Origin: Georgenia subflava
GTDB taxonomy: Bacteria > Actinomycetota > Actinomycetes > Actinomycetales > Actinomycetaceae
Reading direction: 5' to 3'
Assembly (NCBI RefSeq): GCF_009193155.1
Contig: NZ_VUKD01000004.1
Location: 248,001 to 312,000 of the forward strand
DNA: 64,000 nt
Part shown: positions 8,710 through 16,849 of the stretch, piece after piece
Layout of the letters: the number at the start of each line of letters is the position of its first letter
Numbering within the stretch: the first letter of the stretch is position 1
Notes under the pieces: generated by a model
What the model was told of the DNA's origin: nothing
The model's input: only the letters and a program-made list of their open reading frames with translations
The model's database searches: none
Position numbers and translations under genes: made by a program

Positions 8710-9543
8710 ACCCGCCCGGTCATCACGCTGCTGTACGTGCCGGGCGACCGGCCGGACCGGGTCGTCAAGGCGCTCGCGTCCGAGGCCGACGTGGTGATCG
8801 TGGACCTCGAGGACGCCGTCGCCCCCGCGCGCAAGGACTCTGCCCGCACGGAGGTGTCCCGGCTGCTTGCGGACGTCGACCGGCCTGTCCAGGTGCGGAT
8901 CAACCACCGGGCCACGCCCTGGCACGACGACGACGTCGCCGCGCTGGCGGCGCTGCCGGCCGCGGTCGCGGCCCGGGTGCCGAAGGTCGAGTCCGCCGAA
9001 GAGGTCGCCCTCCTGGCCGGCCGGCTCCCGGGGCGGGCGCTGCACCTGCTGATCGAGTCGGCACTCGGTGTCGAGCGGGCCTTCGAGATCGCGACGGCGT
9101 CCGAGCAGGTGGCGTCGCTCGGGCTCGGCGAGGCGGACCTGCGCTCGGACCTGCGGGTGAGCGACGACGCCGGGCTGGCCTGGCTGCGGGGCCGGGTCGT
9201 CAACGCGGCCCGGGCGGCCGGGCTGCCCTCGCCGGCGATGTCGGCGTTCACCAACGTCCGTGACGAGGCCGGCCTGGTCGAGTCCTGCCGGGCCGGCAAG
9301 GCCCTCGGCTTCCTCGGTCGCTCCGCGATCCACCCGGCCCAGCTGGCACCGATCCGCGCGGCCTTCCGGCCGAGCGACGAGGAGGTCGCACGCGCGCGGT
9401 CCGTCGTCGAACGGGTCGGCGCAGCTCGTACCGACGGGGTCGGCGCGATCGCCCTGGCGGACGGCACCTTCCTCGACGTCGCCATGGTCGAGCAGGCGCG
9501 GGCAGTCCTCGCCCTCGCGGACGAGGAGCCCGGAGATCGGTGA
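8707..9543 (+). CDS. HpcH/HpaI aldolase / CitE-like CoA-ester lyase
   Basis: This 278-residue protein resembles the citrate-lyase beta-subunit family, which cleaves or forms acyl-CoA esters such as citramalyl-CoA or malyl-CoA using Mg2+. Family features include the start LLYVPGDRPDRV, VVIVDLEDAV with the acidic metal residue, the arginine in RINHR, the glutamate in VPKVES and a second one in LIESALG. The ATG at 8707 is chosen because it gives the canonical N-terminus. It is the last gene of the operon, 100 bp after the CoA-transferase, and probably cleaves that enzyme's product. A tandem repeat starts at its stop codon. Confidence 0.85.
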   Translation: MTRPVITLLYVPGDRPDRVVKALASEADVVIVDLEDAVAPARKDSARTEVSRLLADVDRPVQVRINHRATPWHDDDVAALAALPAAVAARVPKVESAEEVALLAGRLPGRALHLLIESALGVERAFEIATASEQVASLGLGEADLRSDLRVSDDAGLAWLRGRVVNAARAAGLPSPAMSAFTNVRDEAGLVESCRAGKALGFLGRSAIHPAQLAPIRAAFRPSDEEVARARSVVERVGAARTDGVGAIALADGTFLDVAMVEQARAVLALADEEPGDR

Positions 9544-9823
9544 GGAAACGGTGCGCCAGTCGCATCGATCTCTCACCAATGATGCTCGACCGACTGTGTG
9601 AGATCCCCGGGGTTCTGGCACTCGTGGACGCGGAGTCCAACGATCGGTGAAGAAGCGGTGCGCCAGTCGCATCGATCTCTCACCAATGACGCTCGACCGA
9701 CTGCGTGAGGCCTCCGGGGTACTAGCGTTCGTGGACGCGGAGTCCAACGATCGGTGAGGGAACGGTGCGCCAGTCGCATCGATCTCTCACCAATGACGCT
9801 CGACCGACTGCGTGAGACCTCAG
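9535..9823 (+). repeat. 107-bp-period tandem repeat, about 2.7 copies
   Basis: Copies begin at 9535, 9642 and 9749 with GATCGGTGA; the spacing is exactly 107 bp and the units differ by only a few bases. Each unit contains short inverted arms (CAGTCG with CGACTG, and GGTGAG with CTCACC), so each could fold in RNA. The first copy covers the stop codon of the lyase gene. There are no unique spacers, so it is not a CRISPR. It may be a spreading intergenic repeat or a transcript end; its function is unknown. Confidence 0.85.
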
Positions 9824-9980
9824 GGCATGCGGGCGTGGTGCGCCCAACCCACTGAGCGACGTCCGATCTACCTACCTACTGCCCGACCAGAGCCCGGGAA
9901 CCCCAGGGCGATCAGAGGACCGCTCTTGTTCAACGCCTGGCGATCGAACTCGCGGGACAGGGGGATCTACCAGGAAGGAC
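9824..9980. other. Intergenic stretch without recognisable gene
   Basis: Between the tandem repeat and the small gene at 9981 I see no coding sequence. The stretch should contain that gene's promoter, but no convincing -35/-10 pair was identified. Confidence 0.5.
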
Positions 9981-10301
9981 ATTGCGATCAGTGACATCAA
10001 GGACCTCCTCGACGCCGAGGGTGCGGAAGCTGAAGCAGCGGAGGCTGACCAGATTGCGTCCGGTCGGACCGACGTGACGGTGACTCGCGGCCACGTCCGT
10101 GCCAAGACCCTGCAGATCCGGCTCAACGAGGACGAGCTCGGTGAGCTCACTGCACTGGCTCAGGACCGCGGCCTTCCGGTCTCGACCGTTGCGCGCCAGC
10201 TGCTGCTGCAGTCGCTCGCGCCGACGGACGATCTGCGGAGTGCTTTGGACCGGCTCGAGCGGGACCTCTCCGCAGTGCGACGCAAGGCTCTCAGCGCCTG
10301 A
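9981..10301 (+). CDS. Small ribbon-helix-helix-like protein (antitoxin-like), apparent ATT start
   Basis: This is a protein of about 106 residues. The C-terminal 75 residues hold a short beta-strand (KTLQIRLNEDEL) followed by two helices (ELTALAQDRG, STVARQLLLQ), the pattern of a ribbon-helix-helix DNA-binding domain. The frame upstream of the first GTG (10074) reads as good coding sequence (IKDLLDAEGAEAEAAEAD) back to an ATT at 9981. That ATT is preceded at proper distance by AGGAAGGA, and no ATG/GTG/TTG lies in frame between. I therefore take ATT as the start; GTG 10074 is the conservative alternative. It looks like an antitoxin or small repressor, but no toxin gene is adjacent. Confidence 0.6.
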   Translation: MAISDIKDLLDAEGAEAEAAEADQIASGRTDVTVTRGHVRAKTLQIRLNEDELGELTALAQDRGLPVSTVARQLLLQSLAPTDDLRSALDRLERDLSAVRRKALSA

Positions 10302-10375
10302 TCTCCGGTACCCCTGGTCAGGCGGGCGTGAGGACCACATGGTGTGCCACGGCAACGACCCTGGAAGGAACAACG

Positions 10376-10969
10376 ATGTCCGAGCTGATGATCGACTGCA
10401 TCACCTCCCTGGACGGCTACGCGGCCGCGGAGGGCTGGCCCGGGTTCTGGGGACTCGAGGGACCCGAGTACCTCGCGTGGCTCGACGAGCCGTCCGAGCA
10501 CGAGCACACGACCCTGATGGGGGCGAACACGTACCGGTTGATGTCAGGGTTCGCGGCCGAGATGCCGGACGACCCGGGTTTCAAGCAGATCGCAGAGATG
10601 CCCAAGGTCGTCTTCTCCTCGACGCTCGAGGAGCCGCTGTGGTGGGCCAACACGAGACTGGTGAATCAGGACGCCGTCGAGGTCGTGCGCGAGATGAAGC
10701 GCGACGGCACCACGCCGTTGCGCACTCTCGGCAGCCTCAGCCTGTGCCGGTCCCTGCTCGGGGCCGGCCTGGTTGACCGGTTCCGGGTGGTGGTCTTCCC
10801 AGTGATCACCGGCAGCACCGGCCGGGAGCGGATCTACGACGGCTACCCCGACGTCGCCCTCGAGATGGTCGGCAGCCGCACGTTCGACGGCCGGCTGCAG
10901 CTGCTCGAGTTCGTCCCCACCGTGCTCAGCGGCCCGCCCGGCACCGACCATGGCGGCCGGGGAGCCTGA
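10376..10969 (+). CDS. RibD C-terminal / dihydrofolate-reductase-like protein
   Basis: This 197-residue protein has the DHFR-like fold seen in the RibD reductase domain. Family marks are SLDGYAA near the N-terminus, TTLMGANTYRLM, KVVFSSTL and the C-terminal GAGLVDRFRVVVFPVITGSGR-like stretch. Such stand-alone actinobacterial proteins are probably NADPH-dependent reductases of unknown substrate. A good GGAAGGA site precedes the ATG. The final residues (GPPGTDHGG) come from a sequence that is duplicated 61 bp downstream, so the C-terminus may have been altered by that duplication. Confidence 0.85.
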   Translation: MSELMIDCITSLDGYAAAEGWPGFWGLEGPEYLAWLDEPSEHEHTTLMGANTYRLMSGFAAEMPDDPGFKQIAEMPKVVFSSTLEEPLWWANTRLVNQDAVEVVREMKRDGTTPLRTLGSLSLCRSLLGAGLVDRFRVVVFPVITGSTGRERIYDGYPDVALEMVGSRTFDGRLQLLEFVPTVLSGPPGTDHGGRGA

Positions 10970-11042
10970 TCGGGGCGGATCAGTGCCCGGCGGCCCGCCC
11001 GGCACCGACGGTGGCGGCTGGGGAGCCTGATCGGGGCGGATC
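10931..11042 (+). repeat. Direct repeat of about 51 bp, 61-bp period, at a gene end
   Basis: Two near-identical copies (10931-10981 and 10992-11042) differ at about four positions. The first encodes the tail and stop of the DHFR-like protein; the second is outside the gene. This is a recent duplication with no obvious function. Confidence 0.75.
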
Positions 11043-11141
11043 GCTCACAGAAGACGTCCACCTGGCCGCGGGCACCGCATCCGGTTCTGGTCGTTCAGCA
11101 TGTTCGCATCCGCAACGGCCACCTTCGAGCCGTCGACTGCC

Positions 11142-11762
11142 TCAGGACGTGCTCATCCCTCGCCAGGCGACGCGGATGGCGTCGGCGCAGCGCGCCATGG
11201 CGTCCGGATCCTCGAAGGACACGCCGCGCACGACGAACTGGTAGTAGAAGACCCCCGTCATCAGGTCGATGCACGCGTCGAGGTCGAGGTCGTCGCGGAG
11301 CTCGCCCCGGTCGATCCCCGCTCGCAGCAGCGCGACCAGTCCGGCACGGCGCCGGGCCACGTGCGAGCGCCAGTACGCCTGAGCGAGCTTGCGATCCGTC
11401 ATCGCGAGCCGGAGCCGTAGGCGGAAGCGACCCTCGGGGTAGGTCGCGCCCGTCGTCTGCGTGGACGAGGTGAAGGCGGCGAGCACGTTCTCCAGCAGGT
11501 CACCCTCGAGCGGGATGTCGTAGGGCTCACGCCCCTGGTCGAGGGCCGCTGCGACGAGGTCGGTCATGCTCGGCCAGCGCCGGTAGATCGCAGCACGGCT
11601 CACGCCGCTCAGCTCGACGACCCGCCGGACGGTGATCTCCTCCCCGCGCTCGAGCAGCTCGATCGCGGCGTCGACGATCCGGCCGTCATGGCCCACGGCC
11701 CGCGGACGGCCCGGGCCGCGGGGATCAGCCGCGGCCCGGACCGGGTGCTCGAGGGTCGTCAT
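11142..11762 (-). CDS. TetR/AcrR family transcriptional regulator
   Basis: This 206-residue repressor-type protein is the last gene of the phn operon. The N-terminal helix-turn-helix spans about residues 27-73 (RIVDAAIELL, ITVRRVVELSGVSRAAIYRRWP), with an Arg/Pro-rich extension before it. The C-terminal ligand domain is typical of actinobacterial TetR proteins. Its ATG overlaps the phosphatase stop (ATGA), so it is translated with the operon. It may control phosphonate or phosphate-ester uptake by feedback, although PhoP-type control is more usual for such genes. No operator was identified. Confidence 0.88.
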   Translation of the reverse strand: MTTLEHPVRAAADPRGPGRPRAVGHDGRIVDAAIELLERGEEITVRRVVELSGVSRAAIYRRWPSMTDLVAAALDQGREPYDIPLEGDLLENVLAAFTSSTQTTGATYPEGRFRLRLRLAMTDRKLAQAYWRSHVARRRAGLVALLRAGIDRGELRDDLDLDACIDLMTGVFYYQFVVRGVSFEDPDAMARCADAIRVAWRGMSTS

Positions 11763-12523
11763 TCTCCGAGCGCCCGCTCACGCAGGCGGGAGATGAGTCC
11801 CTCCGTGAGCCCGGCGTCGTGCAGCGGTGCGAGCGGGTCGCCGTGACGCTCGACGAGGCCGTCGAGGAACTCGCGCATCGGTGCGTCCGAGAACTCCTCG
11901 CGCAGGGCGGCGCGTGCTGCGTCGTCCAGGTCGAACCCGAACCGACGCAGGAGGGGAGTCATCATCGGCCCGATGCGTGCCATGATCGCCGCCGAGTTCG
12001 GCCCGGTGCGGGCGTAGTCGGCCACGATCGCCTCGCGGTTCGCGCCCAGCGCGAGCAGCAGCGACGCGGCGAGCACGCCGGTACGGTCCTGGCCTGCGGC
12101 GCAGTGGAAGGCCACGGCGCCGGGAGCGTGCGCGATGACCGCCAGCGCCGTCACGATCTGGGCCGACGCCCTCTCGTACATCCGCAGGTACATGTGACCG
12201 AACGCGTGCTGGTCCAGGGCGTCGATGTCGGCCGCGGCGCCGATGTCGGCGAGGAACGGCACGTGGTGGTACGTGACCGCCGCCCTCGTCCCGAGCGGGC
12301 CGCGGCCCGTGAGGTCGAGCTCGGCGGTCGAGCGCAGGTCGACCACCGCGCGCAGCCCACCGGCGACGAGCTGGTCGGCGACCTCCTCGGTGACGGTCGT
12401 GAGATCGTCGGCGCGGATGGCGACTCCCGCGCGCAGCGTGCCGCCGGCGACCTCGATGCCGCCGAGGTCACGGAGGTTGACAGGGGCGGTGAGCGGGACG
12501 GTGGGGTCGATGACGGCGGTCAT
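11759..12523 (-). CDS. Tyrosine-phosphatase-family phosphatase in the phn operon
   Basis: This 254-residue cytoplasmic phosphatase has the Cys-dependent P-loop HCAAGQDRTG (about residues 139-148), the HCX5R signature of bacterial protein-tyrosine/phosphoinositide phosphatases. The N-terminus NLRDLGG and GVAIRADDL is typical of the Y_phosphatase3 family. The ATG at 12523 has a GAAGGA site and overlaps the phnE stop by 4 bp; the frame runs open upstream but that part is a shadow of phnE. Because it follows phnDCE, it probably releases phosphate from an imported phosphate ester rather than acting in signalling. No C-P lyase or phosphonatase genes are present. Confidence 0.85.
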   Translation of the reverse strand: MTAVIDPTVPLTAPVNLRDLGGIEVAGGTLRAGVAIRADDLTTVTEEVADQLVAGGLRAVVDLRSTAELDLTGRGPLGTRAAVTYHHVPFLADIGAAADIDALDQHAFGHMYLRMYERASAQIVTALAVIAHAPGAVAFHCAAGQDRTGVLAASLLLALGANREAIVADYARTGPNSAAIMARIGPMMTPLLRRFGFDLDDAARAALREEFSDAPMREFLDGLVERHGDPLAPLHDAGLTEGLISRLRERALGE

Positions 12524-13380
12524 GTGATCTTCCTTCGGATGACGGCGCTGGCCTGGTCGATGACCGTGACGAGCACGATGATGCAGATGACGATGGCGCT
12601 GAGGTGGCCGTAGTCGTACATCTTCATGGCGGTGGTGAGCTCCAGACCGATGCCGCCGGCACCGACCATGCCGAGGATGGTCGCGCCGCGCACGTTCCCC
12701 TCGAAGAGCAGGAGCGTGTAGGAGACGAGCATCGGGGCGGACTGCGGCAGGACGCCGTACTGGATGACCTGGCGCTTCGAGCCGCCGACCGCCTGCACGG
12801 CGGTCACGGGGCCGGCGTCGACCGCTTCCATGGCCTCGGCGAAGATCTTGCCGATCGAACCGATCGAACCGATGGTCATCGCCAGGATGCCCGCGAACGG
12901 GCCGAGCCCCACGGCCGAGACGAACATGAGCGCGAACACGAGGTCGGGCAGCGACCGGATGACGTTCATCGTCCAGCGCGTGGGGTAGTACAGCCACCGC
13001 GGGGCGATGTTCGACGCCGCGCCGAACGCGACGACGAGCGAGAGCACCGCGCCGAGGGCCGTCCCGACGATGGCCATCTGCAGCGTCTCGATCAGCAGCT
13101 CGACGATCGTGCCGAGCTTGTCCCAGGTCGGCGGGAACAGGCGCGAGAGGAACTCGCCCATGTTCACAGCCCCCTCACCAAGCTTGGCCACGTTGAACTC
13201 GGCGCCGACGAACGACCACAGGAGCAGCACGACGACCACCGGGAGGCCGAGGAGGAACCGGGCGCGAGGCACGGTGAACGCGCGTTCCAGGCGCTCGCGC
13301 TCGCGGGGGTCGAGCTGCGGCGCCGGCGCGGCCTTGTTGCCGCGCGTGCCGGTGCGGGCTGTCTCAAGCAGCGTCGACAT
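12520..13380 (-). CDS. phnE: Phosphonate/phosphate-ester ABC transporter permease
   Basis: This 286-residue inner-membrane permease has about six membrane segments; the EAA-type loop is recognisable as FAEAMEAVDAGPVTAVQAVGG. The C-terminal stretch GATILGMVGAGGIGLEL is highly typical of PhnE. I chose ATG 13380 because a purine-rich AGGGGGCGGA precedes it; ATG 13404 is an in-frame alternative. It overlaps the end of phnC by 17 bp and the phosphatase start by 4 bp. It should pair with PhnC and PhnD to import phosphonates, phosphite or phosphate esters. Confidence 0.9.
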   Translation of the reverse strand: MSTLLETARTGTRGNKAAPAPQLDPRERERLERAFTVPRARFLLGLPVVVVLLLWSFVGAEFNVAKLGEGAVNMGEFLSRLFPPTWDKLGTIVELLIETLQMAIVGTALGAVLSLVVAFGAASNIAPRWLYYPTRWTMNVIRSLPDLVFALMFVSAVGLGPFAGILAMTIGSIGSIGKIFAEAMEAVDAGPVTAVQAVGGSKRQVIQYGVLPQSAPMLVSYTLLLFEGNVRGATILGMVGAGGIGLELTTAMKMYDYGHLSAIVICIIVLVTVIDQASAVIRRKIT

Positions 13381-14296
13381 CGCCGTCCGCCCCCTCGTCG
13401 TCATAGATCGCGGCGAGGTCGGTCGTATCCACCCGCGCGGTTGGAGCCGAGACGACCATCCGGCCGTGGCGCATGCCCTCGATGCGGTCGGAGTGCTCGA
13501 GCGCGAGCGTCATGACGTGCAGGCTCACCAGCACCGGGATGCCGTCCTCGCGGGCGATCTCGTGCAGCAGGTCGAGGACGTCGTGCGACATCCTCGGGTC
13601 CAGCGACGCCACGGGCTCGTCGGCGAGGATGAGCTTCGGCCGTTGCATCAGTGCACGCGCGATCGCGACGCGCTGCTGCTGGCCGCCGGACAGCGTACGG
13701 GCCTGGGCGGTGGCCTTGTGCGCGATGCCGACCCGGTCGAGCAGCTCCATGGCCCGCCTGCGGTGCACGCCGGAGAAGCCGCCCACGAGGTTGACGGGGC
13801 CGGCGTCGTGCAGGGCGCCCGTCAGCACGTTGGTGAGGACGCTGAGCCGGCCGACGAGGTTGAACTGCTGGAAGACCTGCCCGACCGACGCGCGCACGTC
13901 GCGCAGCTGGCCGCGCCGCAGGTTCGTCAGGTCGTACCCGACGACGCGTGCCGAGCCGCCGGTGATCGGTGCGAAGCCGGTGAGGCTCTTCATGAGCGTC
14001 GACTTGCCGGACCCGGAGGAGCCCAGCAGGGCGACCATCTCGCCCGGGAAGAGGTCGAGGTCGACGCCGTCGAGCACGACGGGCCCGTCGTCGTAGGCGA
14101 CGCTGAGGTCCCGTACCGACACGAGCGGCAGCCGGGGCGGCCCGACGGCGGGGCCCACGGGCGTTCCGGTGGCCATGGCCGTGGTCGTGGCCGTGGCGGT
14201 CGTGGTGGGCGCGGTCGCCGTCGTGGCCGCGGCGGCGGCTCGAGCGGAGCTCCCGACCGGGTGGGCCCGGGTCGCGGGAGTGGTCATGCTGGTCAT
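13364..14296 (-). CDS. phnC: Phosphonate/phosphate-ester ABC transporter ATP-binding protein
   Basis: This protein of about 310 residues is the ATPase of the importer. Walker A (GSSGSGKST), the Q-loop region VFQQFNLV, the signature LSGGQQQRVAIARAL and Walker B (LILADEP) are all present. Order and similarity fit PhnC. The start is ambiguous among GTG 14305, ATG 14296 and ATG 14287. Unusually, the first ~50 residues are an Ala/Thr/Pro-rich low-complexity tail encoded by GTGGCC-like DNA repeats (about 14165-14245), which is absent from normal PhnC. The real nucleotide-binding domain begins at LVSVRDLSVAYD. Confidence 0.9.
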   Translation of the reverse strand: MTSMTTPATRAHPVGSSARAAAAATTATAPTTTATATTTAMATGTPVGPAVGPPRLPLVSVRDLSVAYDDGPVVLDGVDLDLFPGEMVALLGSSGSGKSTLMKSLTGFAPITGGSARVVGYDLTNLRRGQLRDVRASVGQVFQQFNLVGRLSVLTNVLTGALHDAGPVNLVGGFSGVHRRRAMELLDRVGIAHKATAQARTLSGGQQQRVAIARALMQRPKLILADEPVASLDPRMSHDVLDLLHEIAREDGIPVLVSLHVMTLALEHSDRIEGMRHGRMVVSAPTARVDTTDLAAIYDDEGADGDVDAA

Positions 14297-14305
14297 CCGC
14301 CGCAC

Positions 14306-15229
14306 TCAGCCGAGGTCCGAGATGTCGACGTCGGCCACGGCCGCGATGTCGACGAACGGCTGGAAGATGTCCGACGAGGGCTCGAGGATCGGCTCGGTGC
14401 CCTGCATCGCCTCCATCATCACGCCGAGCGCCTCGGCGTTCTCGTCGACGAACACCTCAGGCAGCGCCTCGAGCAGCAGCTCGCGCTTGTCGTCGGCGAT
14501 GTCCTGGTCGGCGAGGACCGTCACGGCCACGGGCATCGACGCGCTCTCGCCAATGGATCGGGTCTCGCCCTCCTCGAACGGGAACATCGGGTCTCCCATC
14601 CCGGCCATCTGCGGGAAGATCGTGGACGTGCAGGCGACGTCGACCTGTCCCTCCTGCAGTGCGATGAAGCTCATGTCGTGGCCGCCCGAGAACAGCGACG
14701 TGTAGTCGACGTCCTTCTCCAGGCCGGCCTCGTGCAGCGTCGCGACAGGCATGAAGTAGCCCGAGCTCGAGGCCGGGTCGGCGAACGCGACGACCGTCTC
14801 GGGGGTGATGTCCGTCAGCGCCTGCAGCGGCGAGTCGGCGAGGACCAGGCAGGTCGAGACGGGGTCGTCGTTGCCCGGCCACGCGACGAGCGCGTCGACC
14901 TCGCCGGTGTTGACGGCGAGCGCCGACGGGAAGCCGCTCATGAAGCCGATGTCGACGTGGTGGTTGCGGATCGCCTCGACGACGGCCGTGTAGTCGGGCA
15001 CGTCGACGATCTCGACCTCGCGGCCGGTCTCCGCCGAGATGAGGTCGGCGAACGCCTCGACCGGGTTCTGCGCCGTCGGGTCGTCGCCCAGCGGTGTCGT
15101 GGCGAAGGTGATGGCGGACCCGGCGACGGCCGTGGACGCGGGCTCGCCGGAAGAGGCGCTCGAGCAGCCGGCGAGGGCGACGGCTCCGATGGTGAGGAGT
15201 CCTGCGGCGGGGAGGGCGCGGACGCGCAT
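14306..15229 (-). CDS. phnD: Phosphonate/phosphate-ester-binding lipoprotein
   Basis: This 307-residue binding protein is the first gene of the operon. A lipoprotein signal ends in the lipobox LAGC. The mature part shows PhnD/SsuA-like features: TTPLGDDP, a first-lobe motif VVEAIRNHHVDIGFMSGFPSALA and the ASSSGY phosphate-group pocket. AAAGGA sits upstream of the ATG. The upstream 225-bp gap is shared with the divergent flavoprotein gene and should hold both promoters. Confidence 0.9.
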   Translation of the reverse strand: MRVRALPAAGLLTIGAVALAGCSSASSGEPASTAVAGSAITFATTPLGDDPTAQNPVEAFADLISAETGREVEIVDVPDYTAVVEAIRNHHVDIGFMSGFPSALAVNTGEVDALVAWPGNDDPVSTCLVLADSPLQALTDITPETVVAFADPASSSGYFMPVATLHEAGLEKDVDYTSLFSGGHDMSFIALQEGQVDVACTSTIFPQMAGMGDPMFPFEEGETRSIGESASMPVAVTVLADQDIADDKRELLLEALPEVFVDENAEALGVMMEAMQGTEPILEPSSDIFQPFVDIAAVADVDISDLG

Positions 15230-15454
15230 GGGCGTTCCTTTCGTCAGGAGTGTCGGACCGGGTCCGACTCGGTGTCGCGGCTGGCGACACCGGCAGTGAA
15301 GCGTGCGAAGGTGACGGCGAATTACGAGACCGGCGTACCCGGAAAGAAGTTCAGAAGAACAGTGGGTGACGTGCGGCCGAGCGGAGATCGCCCGCGGCCG
15401 CGCGGAGGGTCGTCGCACCTGGACACGGCAGGGCCGGAGTGCTTCCGTTGACCT

Positions 15455-16828
15455 GTGACGGTCACCGTCGACGCGGACTATCTCGTCGTGGGTGCTGGCG
15501 CCACCGGCATGGCGTTCACCGACGCGCTGATCGACCACGCCGACGTGCGGGTGGCCATGGTCGACCGCCGGCACGGCCCCGGCGGGCACTGGCTCGACGC
15601 CTACCCCTTCGTGCGTCTGCACCAGGCGTCCGCGTTCTACGGGGTCGCCTCCACGCTGCTCGGCGGCGGCCGCGTGCAGGAGCGCGGCCCCGAGGCCGGC
15701 CTGGCCGAGCGGGCCACCGCCCCCGCGATCTGCGCCTACTACGGTCGCGTGCTCGCCGACCGGCTGGTCGCCTCGGGCAAGGTCGAGCTCTACCCCAGCT
15801 GCGAGTACGCGCACGGCGAGGTTGTCTCGCGGGTCTCCGGCCGGCGCCTGACCGTGGGGCCGGGCTGCCGGATCGTCGACGCCCACTACCTCGCACCCGA
15901 CATCCCGGCGACGACACCCCCGCCGTTCGACGTCGCCGACGGCGCGCGGGTGATCCCGGTCAACGACCTCGCCCAGGTTGCCGAGGCGCCGAGCCGGTAC
16001 GTCGTCGTCGGGTCCGGCAAGACCGCCACCGACGCCTGCATCTGGCTGCTCGCCCGGGGAGTGGACCCCGACGCGATCTGCTGGGTGCGCCCCCGCGACC
16101 CATGGATGCTCAACCGCGCGATGGTCCAGCCGGACCCGGCCGTCTTCATCGGGATGGTGTCCGACGTCATGGCGGCGGCGGAGTCGGCGGACTCGCTGGA
16201 GGACCTGTTCCTCCGGCTCGAGGAGGCCGGCGTCCTGCTGCGCATCGACCGGGCGGTCATGCCCACGATGGCGAAGACGCCCACCCTCGCCACCTGGGAG
16301 CTGGAGCAGCTGCGCACCATCCAGGACGTTGTCCGCCTCGGGTACGTCCGGCTCGTGGAGCCGGGGCGCCTCACTCTCGACGGCGGAGAGGTCGAGATCG
16401 CGCGGGACGCGTTGGTCGTGCACTGCGCCGCGTCCGGCCTGAAGTACCCGCCGCTGGTGCCGCTCTGGGGGCCGACGGCGATCACGCTGCAGCCGATCCG
16501 CGCGGGGTTCCCCTGCTTCGGTGCGGCGCTCGCGGGCTACGTCGAGGCGACGCGCGCCGACGACGCGGAGAAGAACGAGCTGTGCCCGCCGACGCCCCTG
16601 CCGGACACGCTGGCCGGCTGGGCGAGGATGACCGTCCTCGGCGCCCGGGCTGCGAGGTCGTTCGGGTCCGCGCCGGACGTCAAGGCCTGGGCCGACGGCG
16701 TCGCCCTCAACCCGGCGCGCATCCCGGAGGAGCGCACGCCCGGCCTCGACGAGTCGCTCAGCCGGATGGCTGCCCACGCCGGCCCGGGGCTCGCCAGTCT
16801 CGCGGAGCTGGCCGGCGTCCCTGGCTGA
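15455..16828 (+). CDS. FAD/NAD(P)-binding oxidoreductase, monooxygenase-like
   Basis: This 457-residue flavoprotein has an N-terminal dinucleotide-binding motif (VVGAGATGMA) and a second one near residue 183 (VVVGSGKTATD). It therefore has the two-nucleotide layout of flavin monooxygenase-like proteins. GGHWLDAYPFVRLHQ resembles the flavin-contact region of that group. The start is GTG with no ribosome-binding site, so it may be leaderless. It is divergent from phnD and convergent with the next gene (21-bp gap). Substrate unknown. Confidence 0.75.
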   Translation: MTVTVDADYLVVGAGATGMAFTDALIDHADVRVAMVDRRHGPGGHWLDAYPFVRLHQASAFYGVASTLLGGGRVQERGPEAGLAERATAPAICAYYGRVLADRLVASGKVELYPSCEYAHGEVVSRVSGRRLTVGPGCRIVDAHYLAPDIPATTPPPFDVADGARVIPVNDLAQVAEAPSRYVVVGSGKTATDACIWLLARGVDPDAICWVRPRDPWMLNRAMVQPDPAVFIGMVSDVMAAAESADSLEDLFLRLEEAGVLLRIDRAVMPTMAKTPTLATWELEQLRTIQDVVRLGYVRLVEPGRLTLDGGEVEIARDALVVHCAASGLKYPPLVPLWGPTAITLQPIRAGFPCFGAALAGYVEATRADDAEKNELCPPTPLPDTLAGWARMTVLGARAARSFGSAPDVKAWADGVALNPARIPEERTPGLDESLSRMAAHAGPGLASLAELAGVPG

Positions 16829-16849
16829 TCTCCCGCCGTCTGTGCGTAC

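Noticed and set aside
8603-8710. Small gene between the CoA-transferase and the lyase
   Set aside because: A 35-codon Arg/His-rich frame overlaps the previous stop as ATGA, but it consists mostly of the 24-bp duplication and shows no conserved features.
9535-9823. CRISPR array
   Set aside because: The repeated unit is the whole 107-bp period; there are no unique spacers between short repeats and no cas genes.
12524-12997. N-terminal extension of the phosphatase to 12997
   Set aside because: The extension lies entirely inside phnE in another frame and has the Arg/His-rich composition of a shadow; ATG 12523 has a good ribosome-binding site and overlaps the phnE stop.
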